The notes beneath the pieces were generated by a model. That model saw nothing but the letters and a program-made list of their open reading frames with translations, was not told the origin of the DNA and did not search any database. Below are positions 19,501 through 27,922 of a stretch of DNA of 64,000 nucleotides, piece after piece. Source of the DNA: CAYWFU01 sp964457585 (GTDB lineage: Bacteria; JACRDZ01); NCBI GenBank assembly GCA_964457585.1, contig CAYWFU010000008.1, forward strand, positions 1 through 64,000, in the 5' to 3' direction. The number at the start of each line of letters is the position of its first letter. The first letter of the stretch is position 1. The translations under genes and the position numbers were made by a program.

Positions 19501-19711
19501 AGCAATTGATGATATATATAAATACCCGTTAAAAGAGTTTGCGCGGGACACATTGAACAGACAACTTAAAGCAGGAATTTCAGATGACGGATTGTCTTCT
19601 CTTCTAATTTCACTCAGAGAAGATGATAAATTGTGCATAAAAAATCAAGATGAACAACAAACCTGTATGATGCAAATTATTTGCTCGATGGGATTAAAAA
19701 ATGAAAAGTAA
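16532..19711 (+). CDS. PLD-nuclease/SNF2 helicase of a restriction-like defence operon (5' end out of frame)
   Basis: A 1,059-residue frame encoding most of a phospholipase-D-like domain fused to a superfamily 2 ATPase. The PLD part shows HAKLYLAY and GSSNLT (an HxK and the following Ser/Asn). The helicase has Walker A in GDVVGLGKT (near residue 227), DESH in VIIDESHNLRN (near 300), TATPYNK, and C-terminal motif VI IQRAGRIDRIGQ. Such PLD-SNF2 proteins accompany methyltransferases in phage-defence modules; the neighbour 3 bases downstream is an Eco57I-type methyltransferase. The TTG reported as start is only the first codon after the frameshift; the true start is 16356. If the frameshift is real the protein lacks its N-terminus. 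Confidence 0.85.
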   Translation: MHRYCRLLVGMQKMPVDILREHFINDEGYIIDQAEAVKLKRKLAQEFKDQLTIGTPSEADEQALRKLSRQMKEKRVIVKLHLKYPLHAKLYLAYSDDKRVPIVGFLGSSNLTLAGLANQGELNIDVMEQDASNKLAKWFDDRWNDRWCLDITNELIEIIDNSWAADRILSPFHIYLKIAYHLSREARSGINEFKLPKVFQKELLDFQQKAVLVAAHHLHKRDGVLIGDVVGLGKTIIASALAKLFEDDFFLETLIICPKNLVEMWEDYAHKYQLRAKVISQSKVQGELPTLRRYRLVIIDESHNLRNDQGSRYRAIKSYLEENDSKVILLTATPYNKSYIDLSNQLRLFISDDKDIGISPERYIESIGGQVQFMARHTETFIRSIKAFERSNFADDWRELMRLYLVRRTRSFIKNNYAETDKTNGRKFLTFADGTRSYFPDRLPKKVEYEFDSDDPKDQYAKLYSQNIVDIINGLELPRYGLGNYLEKKPVVKPDKEEGIIIDNLSRAGKRLMGFCRTNLFKRLESSGYSFLLSLSRHILRNYIFIYAIENRLPLPIGKNAENLDDYLEDKDIDSNDDDNILHLILDENIYLKKAGEIYNLFINNKNRFDWIKSDFFVQTLKKDLINDSREIIKILTIGKDWNPEQDRQLNALYKLLAQKHSKEKIIVFTQFADTAYYLTEELKKRGLEKIECVTGDCENPTAFAHRFSPQSNNKPEIIKAEQDLRVLISTDVLSEGQNLQDAHIILNYDLPWAIIRLIQRAGRIDRIGQKAEQIICYSFLPEDGIEQIIKLRGRLITRIRQNADVVGSDETFFDGDPINIQDLYNEKAGILDDEDDQEVDLASYAYQIWKNACDADPSLNKIIPDLPNVVYATKENTESPEKEGVIVYTRTSEDNDILTWIDTKGKIITQSQLVILKTAQCKPDTPPKYKIDTHHELVKKGIDFIREEEKNTGGSLGKKTGVKYRVYMRLDRFCKENDGTLFITDELKKAIDDIYKYPLKEFARDTLNRQLKAGISDDGLSSLLISLREDDKLCIKNQDEQQTCMMQIICSMGLKNEK

Positions 19712-19714
19712 ATT

Positions 19715-22700
19715 ATGATAAATATAGATAAAGTAAGACAACACCTTCAAAATTTTGAATTTAAAAACCTTTTTATTGATGATCTGGGATGGTCTAATCC
19801 TACCAACAAAAATATCTTTCCCTTTAATACAAAAGAAGGAACATTTTATAAAAAAGCGATTGCGGAATTATCAGGTGCTGTTGTGTATGAAATAACAACA
19901 GATGCTGGAGAAATTCCAGATGGAAAAATAAGGGCTTCCGTATCTAATGAAATTATAAAAATCAATTTTGAACATATTCTGATCTTTATTGATAAAGGCC
20001 GTACACAAAGTATCTGGAGATGGTTGAAAAAACAAGATAAAAAGTCATTCCCAAGAGAACATTATTTTTCAAAAGGGCAGACAGGAGATTTATTTATTTC
20101 GAAAATTTCCGGATTAATAGTTGATATCAGTGAGATAGAAAATAATATCACTATTATTGATGTAGCTAAAAAAATAAAAAACTCACTCGATATTGAACGG
20201 GTTACCAAAAAATTTTTTAGCGATTACCAACAGCAGTTTATTGTTTTTCTCAGCTTAATTGAAGGAATTGATAACGAAGCTGATAAACGCTGGTATGCTT
20301 CAGTAATATTGAACCGTTTAATGTTTATTTACTTTCTCCAGAAAAAATTATTTTTAGATGATAAAAGCGGAAACTACTTAAACGATAAACTTAATTATTC
20401 AAAAAAAGCATTTGGTGAAAATAAATTTTACAGCATTTTTTTAAATAAACTATTTTTTGAAGGTTTTGCTAAAACTGAACGCCAGCGCGATACTGAAACA
20501 AATAATATCATAGGTAAAATAAAATACCTTAATGGCGGTTTGTTCCTTGAACATAAAATTGAAAAGAAATATAAAAATATAAATATCCCTGATATTGCTT
20601 TTGAAAATCTTTTTATCTTGTTTAATAGCTATAGCTGGACATTAGATGACGCTCCGGGCGGTAAAGATGATGAAATTAACCCTGATGTTTTGGGTTATAT
20701 TTTTGAGAAATATATCAATCAAAAAGCGTTTGGAGCTTATTACACACGAACAGAAATTACCGAATACCTATGTGAGCAAACCGTGTATAAGCTTATACTG
20801 GATGAAGTAAACGGACCCGCAATTAATCTTGATAATGCAAAATATATTGATGATAAAACAAAAGCATTGCTAACTTCAAAACAATTCGAAAATGTGGCTG
20901 AATTGCTGTTAAATCTTGATTCCGGCATTTGCCGCAAACTGGTTATGGGAGATCAATCCATACTATCCAACATTTCACTGCTTGATCCTGCCTGCGGTTC
21001 AGGAGCATTTTTAGTGGCCGCAATGAAGACATTAATAAATGTATATTCAGCCATTTTAGGTAAAATTGATTTTTTAAACGATAAAAAACTAATAGAATGG
21101 AAGAAGGAAATAGTAAAAAATCACCCCAGCATAAATTACTATATCAAAAAAGAAATTATTACTAATAACTTATATGGATTGGACATAATGGAGGAAGCAA
21201 CTGAAATAGCCAAATTGAGGTTGTTTCTGGCATTGGTAGCCAGCGCCCAGACAGTGGAACAGCTTGAGCCTCTGCCAAATATTGATTTTAACATTATGAG
21301 CGGCAATTCGTTAATTGGTATGATGAGGGTAAACGAAAAAAACTTTGATGAACACCAGGAAGCCACCTTATTTCGAAAAAGTTATGCTGATTTACTGCGC
21401 GAAAAAAACATAGCAATTAATTTATATAAACATTTTAATGATTCACCTTTATCTTCTGGAAAATGGGATGGTTCTAATATTCAAGTGTTAAAAGATAATA
21501 TTGAAAAACACCGCGCTGAAGCCTTGCCGGTGCTGGATGAAATGCTGATGGATGAGTTTAACAATCTTGGTGTTAAATACGAACAAATAACGTGGGACGA
21601 TAAAAATAACAAAGAAGGTAAACCCATAAAACGCAAAGTAAACATGGACGATATAAAAACATTAGAACCTTTTCATTGGGGATATGAATTTTCAGAAATA
21701 TTTGACAAGAAAGATGGTTTTGATGCCATTATTACTAATCCGCCATGGGAAGTTTTTCAGACAAATGAAAAAGAGTTTTTTCAAGAATACAATAAAGAAA
21801 TTAAGAAGAAAATATTGCGAATTGAAGACTGGGAGAAAGATAAAGAAAAACTGATGCAAGATGAAGAAATAAAAAACTCATGGTTATCCTATTCGAGCCA
21901 ATTTCCACACCAATGGGCATATTTTAAGAATGCGTCTCAGTACCAAAATCAAATTTCAGTAGTAAATGGTAAAGCAATAGGTAACAAACCAAACCTATAC
22001 TGTTTATTTATTGAAGAATGCAAAAATCTCTTAAAACAGGGGGGTTATTGTGGTATTGTTATTCCAAGCGGTATTTATACTGACTTAGGAACAAAAAAAC
22101 TTCGTGAGATGTTATTTGATGAAGCTCAAATCACCGGGCTTTTTTGCTTTGAAAATCGAAAGACAATTTTTGAAGGAGTGCATAGAAGTTTCAAATTTGT
22201 GATTCTTTCTTTTGAAAAAGGTTGTAATACAAAACAATTTCCTGCAGCCTTTATGCGGCATGAAGTAACTGAGTTAGAAAATTTCCCACAATATGGTGCA
22301 GTAACAATTTCAGTTGATTTGGTGAAACGTCTAAGCCCAGACAGTTATTCAATCATTGAGTTTAAAAATGAACAAGAAGTAAGTATTGCTGAAAAGATTT
22401 CTAAATATCCTTTAATGTGTAATGATGAAAACGGCTGGAAATTGGATTTATACGGTGAAGAAATGAATATGACCCGTTCTTCTGATAGCTTCTATACAAA
22501 ACCAACTAAATTTCCGCTTTACGAAGGCGGAATGATCTGGCATTTTACCAATAAATTTTCTGAAGCCCGATACTGGATTAATGAAAAAGCTATTAGAGAG
22601 GATTTTTTAAGCAAAAGGGTAAAACGTATTGATGGGTTAACTGAACAACCAAAGGATTTAAAGAATGATTATGAAACATTTCGTTTGGCAATACGAAAAA

Positions 22701-23260
22701 TCGCATCTAACACTAATGAAAGGACGTTAATAACAACCATAATTCCTAAGTTTGCTATTGCTGGAAATTCATTGACTGTAAATTTTCCTTATCAACACGA
22801 CAAGAAGAAATATAATGAACTATATATTTCAAACAAGGAATTGTTAGTTCTAACTTCTCTATTGAATAGTTATGTTGTTGATTTTATTCTACGATCACGG
22901 GTAACTACTAATTTGAATTTATTTTTTCTATATCAGCTACCCATTCCTCGCTTAACCACAAAAGATAAATGGTTTAATCCAATTGTCGAACGGGCCGCAA
23001 AATTAATTTGCACCACTGAAGAATATGCTGAATTGTGGGAAGAAGTAATGGAAACCAAATGGACAGATAAACGCGGAGTTACTAAAGAAGATGAACGCAA
23101 CAAACTCCGGGCAGAGTTGGATGGAATTATAGCTCATATTTATGGCCTTACTGAAGAAGAATTTAAGTATATACTCAGCACATTTCCTATAGTGCCGCAA
23201 CAGCAAAAAGATGCTGTTCGAAACGCTTATGGGGATGTGAGGGATGGATTGATAAAATAA
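19715..23260 (+). CDS. Eco57I-type adenine DNA methyltransferase (type IIG/PglX-like)
   Basis: A 1,181-residue protein. The AdoMet motif I LDPACGSGAFLVAA lies near residue 425 and the catalytic NPPW motif (ITNPPWEVF) near 677, which is the N6-adenine class. The N-terminal 170 residues form a separate domain (possible nuclease or adapter; no PD-(D/E)XK core I can certify), followed by a helical linker WYASVILNRLMFIYFLQKK, common to type IIG and BREX PglX-like proteins. The C-terminal third is the target recognition part. It starts 3 bases after the helicase and is surely co-translated. The pair could be a restriction-modification system in which the helicase supplies nuclease activity; DISARM drmA/B/C or BREX pglZ/brxC genes are not nearby. 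Confidence 0.88.
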   Translation: MINIDKVRQHLQNFEFKNLFIDDLGWSNPTNKNIFPFNTKEGTFYKKAIAELSGAVVYEITTDAGEIPDGKIRASVSNEIIKINFEHILIFIDKGRTQSIWRWLKKQDKKSFPREHYFSKGQTGDLFISKISGLIVDISEIENNITIIDVAKKIKNSLDIERVTKKFFSDYQQQFIVFLSLIEGIDNEADKRWYASVILNRLMFIYFLQKKLFLDDKSGNYLNDKLNYSKKAFGENKFYSIFLNKLFFEGFAKTERQRDTETNNIIGKIKYLNGGLFLEHKIEKKYKNINIPDIAFENLFILFNSYSWTLDDAPGGKDDEINPDVLGYIFEKYINQKAFGAYYTRTEITEYLCEQTVYKLILDEVNGPAINLDNAKYIDDKTKALLTSKQFENVAELLLNLDSGICRKLVMGDQSILSNISLLDPACGSGAFLVAAMKTLINVYSAILGKIDFLNDKKLIEWKKEIVKNHPSINYYIKKEIITNNLYGLDIMEEATEIAKLRLFLALVASAQTVEQLEPLPNIDFNIMSGNSLIGMMRVNEKNFDEHQEATLFRKSYADLLREKNIAINLYKHFNDSPLSSGKWDGSNIQVLKDNIEKHRAEALPVLDEMLMDEFNNLGVKYEQITWDDKNNKEGKPIKRKVNMDDIKTLEPFHWGYEFSEIFDKKDGFDAIITNPPWEVFQTNEKEFFQEYNKEIKKKILRIEDWEKDKEKLMQDEEIKNSWLSYSSQFPHQWAYFKNASQYQNQISVVNGKAIGNKPNLYCLFIEECKNLLKQGGYCGIVIPSGIYTDLGTKKLREMLFDEAQITGLFCFENRKTIFEGVHRSFKFVILSFEKGCNTKQFPAAFMRHEVTELENFPQYGAVTISVDLVKRLSPDSYSIIEFKNEQEVSIAEKISKYPLMCNDENGWKLDLYGEEMNMTRSSDSFYTKPTKFPLYEGGMIWHFTNKFSEARYWINEKAIREDFLSKRVKRIDGLTEQPKDLKNDYETFRLAIRKIASNTNERTLITTIIPKFAIAGNSLTVNFPYQHDKKKYNELYISNKELLVLTSLLNSYVVDFILRSRVTTNLNLFFLYQLPIPRLTTKDKWFNPIVERAAKLICTTEEYAELWEEVMETKWTDKRGVTKEDERNKLRAELDGIIAHIYGLTEEEFKYILSTFPIVPQQQKDAVRNAYGDVRDGLIK

Positions 23261-23276
23261 TTATAAGGAGTAAAAA

Positions 23277-23978
23277 ATGAATAAAGAAATTAATGAACAT
23301 GTTTTCGAAATTCGCTATAAACCAAATTCGAAAATTTTAGATTATCGAGGTACATGGTCTGAGATGATATCAAAGCACATGCAACTGTCTGAATGGAGAA
23401 TACTGGACAATAGGATAGACATTTACGATAAAATAAACAAAAATCATGCATTCGTTGGTTTTAGCAATTCCGGTTTTTTATGCAATGATTCACCTACAAA
23501 AAACTATTTTTATGATCAAGCTATTAAACTTTTTAGTTTTATCTCAAAGCTTGACGGGTTCGAGCCAGAGCCAATAGTGGAACGTATTGGTGTTCGTTCA
23601 AAATTCTGTACTACCTTTGAAAAAGGGTTTGAAGAATTGAAAAATAGATTTGCATCAAAATATATATGTCTTACTTCAGATATTGAAAAAGCGATAAATG
23701 CAAAATTGATAGATATTGGTGCCCCATTAAACTTCGTCGATAAACTAGGAAATTTTAATACAATGGCAGGTCCGATGGGAAAAAACCAGATCATCCAATT
23801 TTTTAGTGGAAGGAAGGAATCCGAAGTACCTGAAATTGGATTTTATTTTGATATCGATTATTTCTTAAAGCCAAATAAGCAAATAAAAGTTGCAGAAATT
23901 AACAAATCTATAAGAGATTTTTCCGAAAGTTCATGGGATAAACATGAAAAAATAAAAAATCTTATTCTGGGGGAATAA
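23277..23978 (+). CDS. Conserved hypothetical protein, TIGR04255-like
   Basis: A 233-residue soluble protein. The overall layout, an early EIRYKPN strand, a central VERIGVRSKF and a C-terminal region with a helix NKSIRDFSESSWDKHEKIKNLILGE, resembles the sporadically distributed TIGR04255 family seen near defence genes. No catalytic motif is visible. AAGGAG lies 8 bases before the ATG, 16 bases after the methyltransferase stop, and the next gene starts 2 bases after its stop, so it belongs to the same operon. A role as an accessory or immunity factor is an inference only. Confidence 0.6.
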   Translation: MNKEINEHVFEIRYKPNSKILDYRGTWSEMISKHMQLSEWRILDNRIDIYDKINKNHAFVGFSNSGFLCNDSPTKNYFYDQAIKLFSFISKLDGFEPEPIVERIGVRSKFCTTFEKGFEELKNRFASKYICLTSDIEKAINAKLIDIGAPLNFVDKLGNFNTMAGPMGKNQIIQFFSGRKESEVPEIGFYFDIDYFLKPNKQIKVAEINKSIRDFSESSWDKHEKIKNLILGE

Positions 23979-23980
23979 TA

Positions 23981-24433
23981 ATGGGAAAGAAAAAAATATA
24001 TATACCCCAGAAACAAATAATGGGTTTGCGCAAAGAAACTGGCAGTGAATCGGTTCTACACCCTGATGCGACCCTTTCCCCCACAACTTATGATAGCCCG
24101 ACTGCAATTGATGTGTTTCAGCAAGGTTCGACTAGCGCGCCAACTATTGGCGAAGAAGATACCAAACCATATGTGGAAAGTTGGGCTGGTCTTGCTGACA
24201 AACATTTTTTGAGTAAAAAATTTATTCCTTTTAATATATTACTGCTAATTTGTGGTGTTGGCTCAGTCTTTGTTTTTATCCATGATAATAATGCAGGGGT
24301 GCTGGTTGATTTTAAAGCTATTTATTGGACATTAAAAAAATGTTTTATTTTATTTTTATTCATTTGTTTAATCTGGGTAATGCTTTCAATAGTGACGTGG
24401 ATCAAGAAAAAATTTAATTTACTAAAGGAATAA
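23981..24433 (+). CDS. Two-helix membrane protein, unknown function
   Basis: A 150-residue protein with a polar N-terminal half (Ser/Thr/Pro-rich, residues 1-75) and two membrane helices (about 80-100 and 120-143), ending in a basic tail. The operon position directly behind the TIGR04255-like gene, with a 2-base gap, makes it the last gene of the PLD-SNF2/methyltransferase operon. I do not recognise it. A membrane partner of a cytosolic sensor is one possibility but nothing in the sequence proves it. Confidence 0.55.
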   Translation: MGKKKIYIPQKQIMGLRKETGSESVLHPDATLSPTTYDSPTAIDVFQQGSTSAPTIGEEDTKPYVESWAGLADKHFLSKKFIPFNILLLICGVGSVFVFIHDNNAGVLVDFKAIYWTLKKCFILFLFICLIWVMLSIVTWIKKKFNLLKE

Positions 24434-24912
24434 AACTATGGTGACGGAGTTGATTTGGACAGGAGAGGAACTTGGACAGTGGCGAGGCGAGATGGGTAGT
24501 AATGAAAAGTTAAGAAAGGCAAAAAAATGGACAAAGAATTGATTCTCAAGAATGATGTTAAAAAAATGACGGAAGCAAAAAGAAGGAACAAGGGGAAGAC
24601 AATGAATAAAAGTCCGCATAGCTTAACTAAACGGAGCAATGCGCCGCTCTTTGACCGTGTCGTTTCCATTCTGGAAGAAGCGCAATCAAATGTTGTTCGT
24701 GCTGTTAATAATAGTATGGTTATTGCCTATTGGCTCATTGGACGCGAAATTGTGCAGGAAGTACAGGGTGGAGAAGATCGCGCAAAATATGGAGAAAAGG
24801 TTATCGAACAGCTTTCTTCTCAACTGAAAGAAAAATATGGGCGAGGTTTTTCAATAAGCAATCTCCGCTATTTTAGAACATTTTATACTGTCTATTCTGA
24901 TAGAAAACCTGA

Positions 24913-24939
24913 AATTCGCCAGATCGGATCTGGCGAATT
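24913..24939. repeat. 27-bp palindrome inside the DUF1016 relic
   Basis: Arms AATTCGCCAGATC and GATCTGGCGAATT are perfect complements around a single G. The frame reads through as EIRQIGSGELV, in a loop-like region between two conserved blocks. Confidence 0.8.
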
Positions 24940-25157
24940 GGTTAAATCATCAAAAGGCAGGATTCTAAATGGCGTTTTAAGTGATATGTCGTTGGCAGTT
25001 GAGACTGCAAGCGATATTCGTGATTTCTCTCCAAACTTGGGATGGTCTCATTATCAGTCCATTATGACTGTTGAAAATCCAAATGAGAGGTTGTTTTATG
25101 ATATAAATAAACCTATTGGTGTTTCAGATTATGAATTGACACGCGCATTACCTGACC

Positions 25158-25179
25158 AATTAAAATCAAATTAAAATCA
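25158..25179. repeat. 11-bp tandem duplication causing a frameshift
   Basis: AATTAAAATCA occurs twice with no spacer. Removing one copy restores the DUF1016 tail frame (PDQLKS followed by SLPTVEEIEQEL). Confidence 0.85.
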
Positions 25180-25479
25180 AGCCTTCCAACTGTTGAAGAG
25201 ATTGAGCAAGAATTAGCAGGACTTAAAGAGGGTAAAAATGAATAATTTTAAACAGGAATAAAAAATGGAAGACCAAATAAAAGAAATAATAATTATGGTT
25301 TTAAGAAAATAAATTCTTTTCGTTTAACAAACCTAGGAAAAAGAGTGCTGCTAACATTTCTGTTTCCATCTGAAATGAATTATTTAGGTTGATTCCTACT
25401 TATCTTGGTAAAGATCGAATAGTTAAGAGCGTCCGTGTTCCTCTTTCTCCTAGTAGACGAGGGATATAAATTAATTTGA

Positions 25480-25611
25480 TTATTTGTTCTTTTTAGATGA
25501 CATTCTGCTCTTAAGTTCCTCAGTAACTTGCTTGGCTTTTAACTTATTATCCTGTTTTGCTTTCTTCTGTCTGCTATCTTTGTTTTTATCTTTCTGACTT
25601 TTGTCTCCCAT
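25480..25611 (-). CDS. Small, highly charged 43-residue protein
   Basis: A 43-codon frame starting MGDKSQKDKNKD and ending ELKSRMSSKKNK. It is made almost entirely of Lys, Asp, Gln, Ser and Arg with no hydrophobic core, like the short Lys-rich MGDKSPK-type proteins annotated in many bacteria. Its translation start is strongly supported: AAAAAAGGAGAAACACA precedes the ATG, a near-ideal Shine-Dalgarno at 8 bases. It is antisense to nothing and fills the gap between the DUF1016 relic and the DUF72 gene. The remaining bases 25246-25479 hold no frame I can support. Function unknown, possibly nucleic-acid binding. Confidence 0.6.
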   Translation of the reverse strand: MGDKSQKDKNKDSRQKKAKQDNKLKAKQVTEELKSRMSSKKNK

Positions 25612-25670
25612 TGTGTTTCTCCTTTTTTAATACAGCTTAGCACAAAGCAGTTCATATAGATATAACAATC

Positions 25671-26459
25671 TTAATAAATCATCTTAGCCATCGTTATAGC
25701 ATTTTTTGCTGCTGAGCCGGCATGGCAGTTATTAAAAAAGATGAATGTAGCTTTACTCTGCTGCGCAATTTTTTTTATTTCAGGCAAAAATTCTTCTAAT
25801 TCTTCTTTAGAATAAAAATAATTATATCTTTCTTCAGATGGAGCATCAAACCAATTTTTATTTCTTCCATGAAATCTAAAATAAGCAATATCAGATGTAA
25901 CTTCAGAATAGAATGGCATAAGCCCTTTAAGTTTTGGCTCATCTACTATGCAATATCCAAGCTGCAATTTTTTTAAAAGATCAAATGTTGATTCAGCAAT
26001 CCATTCTTTATTTCTAAATTCTACTATAACAGGGATTTCCCTGAATTGTTCCTTGAAGAAATTTAAGTAATTAAAAGTATTATCATTTATATGAAAACTG
26101 TATGGGAATTGAGCAATTATGCATGAAAGTTTATTATCTTTTATTAATGGGTCCAGAGAATAGATGAATTTATTAAATATATCTTTATTATCTTTTATTT
26201 CCTTTTTTTCATTCCAGATATCATGAGTTAAGCCTTTGAAAGCTTTTACCACAAATTTAAAATCATCCTGCGTTTTTTTGCTCATACCATTCAAAGCTTT
26301 TTGCGATGGGAGAGTATAATATGTAAAATTAATTTCTAATGATTTGAACCCAAGCTCTTTTTCATAATAAGATAACATTTCTTCTTTTTTAATATTAGCA
26401 GGATAAATTGTTCCCCGCCAGTCTTCAAATGAAAAACCGCTTGTACCGATAAAAATCAT
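25671..26459 (-). CDS. DUF72 (YecE-like) protein
   Basis: A 262-residue TIM-barrel-like protein of the DUF72 family. The N-terminal IGTSGFSFEDWRGTIYP, the LEINFTYYTLPS block, VVEFRNKEW and YFRFHGRNKNWF are the family signatures. The biochemical role is unknown. I start it at 26459 because GGAGG lies 5 bases upstream (GGAGGAACTATG); an earlier in-frame start would add only MVAGGT. Single-gene unit with no functional link to its neighbours. Confidence 0.88.
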   Translation of the reverse strand: MIFIGTSGFSFEDWRGTIYPANIKKEEMLSYYEKELGFKSLEINFTYYTLPSQKALNGMSKKTQDDFKFVVKAFKGLTHDIWNEKKEIKDNKDIFNKFIYSLDPLIKDNKLSCIIAQFPYSFHINDNTFNYLNFFKEQFREIPVIVEFRNKEWIAESTFDLLKKLQLGYCIVDEPKLKGLMPFYSEVTSDIAYFRFHGRNKNWFDAPSEERYNYFYSKEELEEFLPEIKKIAQQSKATFIFFNNCHAGSAAKNAITMAKMIY

Positions 26460-26597
26460 AGTTCCTCCAGCAACCATTGAACTATTGTTTCTTAGTTGTA
26501 ATATATCATATTCAAATTATGTATGCCAGAAATTTTCAAGATAAAAGTATTTATATATTGTAAATAGTTATAATTTATGATAAAAAATCTATGAAGT

Positions 26598-26815
26598 GTT
26601 CAGCTATCAGTTGTCAGCTATCAGTTTATAAAGCTTTCAAAGCATAAAAGTAACTATGTTAAATTAAGCTTGATAAATCAAGCAACTACAATGCAATCTA
26701 TATGTAGTTGCCCAATTTATTGGGCTTAAATAAAACATTGAAATTCCAAGAAATAAATTAGGTTTCACCTTGATTCTCATATTTTTAGCTGAATGCTGAA
26801 AGCTGATGGCTGAAC
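26598..26815. repeat. Large inverted repeat carrying hairpin-pair copy B
   Basis: Left arm GTTCAGCTATCAGTTGTCAG (from 26598) and right arm AGCTGAATGCTGAAAGCTGA (26787-26815) are degenerate complements built from a CAGCTATCAG-like word. Between them is the GTAGTTGC hairpin pair at 26664-26729. This fills the gap upstream of prfA. Confidence 0.7.
26664..26729. repeat. GTAGTTGC hairpin-pair repeat, copy B
   Basis: TTAAGC-TTGATAAATCAA-GCAACTACA, 12 bases, then TGTAGTTGC-CCAATTTATTGG-GCTTAA. The two stems differ in sequence but each pairs perfectly. Confidence 0.75.
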
Positions 26816-26851
26816 ATTTACGAAATTTTTTGAGTATTGAAGGGGAGAATT

Positions 26852-27922
26852 ATGTTAAGAAAATTGCAGGAATTAGAGGAAAAGTATAATGAACTCGGGA
26901 GTAAGCTGTCTTCTCATGAAATAATCAATGATCAGCAAAAGTTTAAAGAGTATAGCAAAAATTATTCTAATCTTTCAGAAATGATGGTTAAATTCGGTGA
27001 ATATAAAATAGTTTTAAAACATTTGGATGAATCGGAAAAAATTTTGCAGACTGAAAGCGATAAAGAATTAATTACTATGGCAAGAAATGAAGTGGATGAG
27101 CTGGCAGTAAAAAAGAATAATTTGGAAAAAGAACTAACAGTCCTTTTGTTGCCTCGCGATCCGCGTGATGAAAAAAATACAATTGTAGAAATCAGAGCTG
27201 GTACAGGCGGGGAAGAATCAGCTCTTTTTGCAAGTGAACTTTTTCGCATGTATTCACGATATGCTGAAAATCGCAGATGGAAAATAGATGTGCTTGATTC
27301 AAATCCAACAGGATTAAGAGGATTAAAGGAAATTATTTTTGCTATTGAAGGCAATAGAGTATATAGCCGTATGAAATATGAAAGCGGTACACACCGTGTA
27401 CAGCGTGTACCAGTTACTGAAGGATCTGGAAGAGTGCATACATCCGCAGTAACAGTAGCTGTTCTTCCTGAAGCAGAAGATGTGGAAATAGAAATCGATC
27501 CAAAAGATTTAAGGATTGATGTCTTTCGCTCAGGCGGACCAGGCGGACAGAGTGTTAATACAACAGATTCAGCGGTAAGAGTTACGCATATTCCAACCGG
27601 GATAGTGATACAATGCCAGGATGAAAAATCCCAGCATAAAAATAAAGCTAAAGCAATACGTGTATTAAAAGCAAGACTATTGGAAAAAAAACAAGAAGAA
27701 CAGGAACAGGCAAGAGCTAAATCGCGCAAAATGCAGGTCGGCTCTGGGGATAGAAGCGAAAAAATCCGTACTTACAATTTTCCGCAAAACAGGGTTACTG
27801 ATCATCGTATCGGATTAACACTCTACAAATTGAATACCTTTATGGATGGCGTGCTTGATGAAATGATGGAAGCTTTAATAGCATATGATCAAACTGAAAA
27901 ACTCAAAGAAAAAATTGCGTGA
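26852..27922 (+). CDS. prfA: Peptide chain release factor 1
   Basis: Recognises UAA and UAG and triggers peptide release on the ribosome. The GGQ catalytic loop is at residues 231-233 (RSGGPGGQSVNT), and the anticodon-like PxT tripeptide is Pro-Val-Thr in RVPVTEGSGRVHTS, where RF2 would have SPF. Length 356 residues is standard. The ATG at 26852 is preceded by GGGGAG at 7 bases; an in-frame upstream start adds only five residues. prmC, whose product methylates this Gln, overlaps the 3' end, the classical arrangement. It heads the prfA-prmC-murA-mreC-mreD-ppiD operon. Confidence 0.97.
   Translation: MLRKLQELEEKYNELGSKLSSHEIINDQQKFKEYSKNYSNLSEMMVKFGEYKIVLKHLDESEKILQTESDKELITMARNEVDELAVKKNNLEKELTVLLLPRDPRDEKNTIVEIRAGTGGEESALFASELFRMYSRYAENRRWKIDVLDSNPTGLRGLKEIIFAIEGNRVYSRMKYESGTHRVQRVPVTEGSGRVHTSAVTVAVLPEAEDVEIEIDPKDLRIDVFRSGGPGGQSVNTTDSAVRVTHIPTGIVIQCQDEKSQHKNKAKAIRVLKARLLEKKQEEQEQARAKSRKMQVGSGDRSEKIRTYNFPQNRVTDHRIGLTLYKLNTFMDGVLDEMMEALIAYDQTEKLKEKIA

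Larger units (their letters stand above)
24527..25245 (+). pseudogene. Decayed DUF1016 (YhcG) nuclease gene lacking its catalytic domain
   Basis: The first 190 or so residues match the DUF1016 N-terminal domain (VVSILEEAQSNVVRAVNN, SSQLKEKYGRGFSISNLRYF, LGWSHYQSIM). Intact YhcG proteins then have a PD-(D/E)XK nuclease domain. Here NERLFYDINKPIGV jumps straight to the C-terminal tail DYELTRALPDQLKS, so the nuclease domain is deleted internally. An 11-base tandem duplication (25158-25179) then shifts the frame and gives a premature TAA at 25172; without it the tail would continue SLPTVEEIEQELAGL to a stop at 25243. An in-frame palindrome at 24913-24939 is a third lesion. The gene is best read as a relic; the N-terminal DNA-binding domain could still be made. 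Confidence 0.8.

Noticed and set aside
24438..24542. 34-residue ORF MVTELIWTGEELGQ after the membrane-protein gene
   Set aside because: Short, no recognisable family, and overlaps the start of the DUF1016 relic; not supportable.
26962..27729. 255-residue minus-strand ORF across prfA
   Set aside because: Antisense shadow of prfA, which has its full set of motifs.
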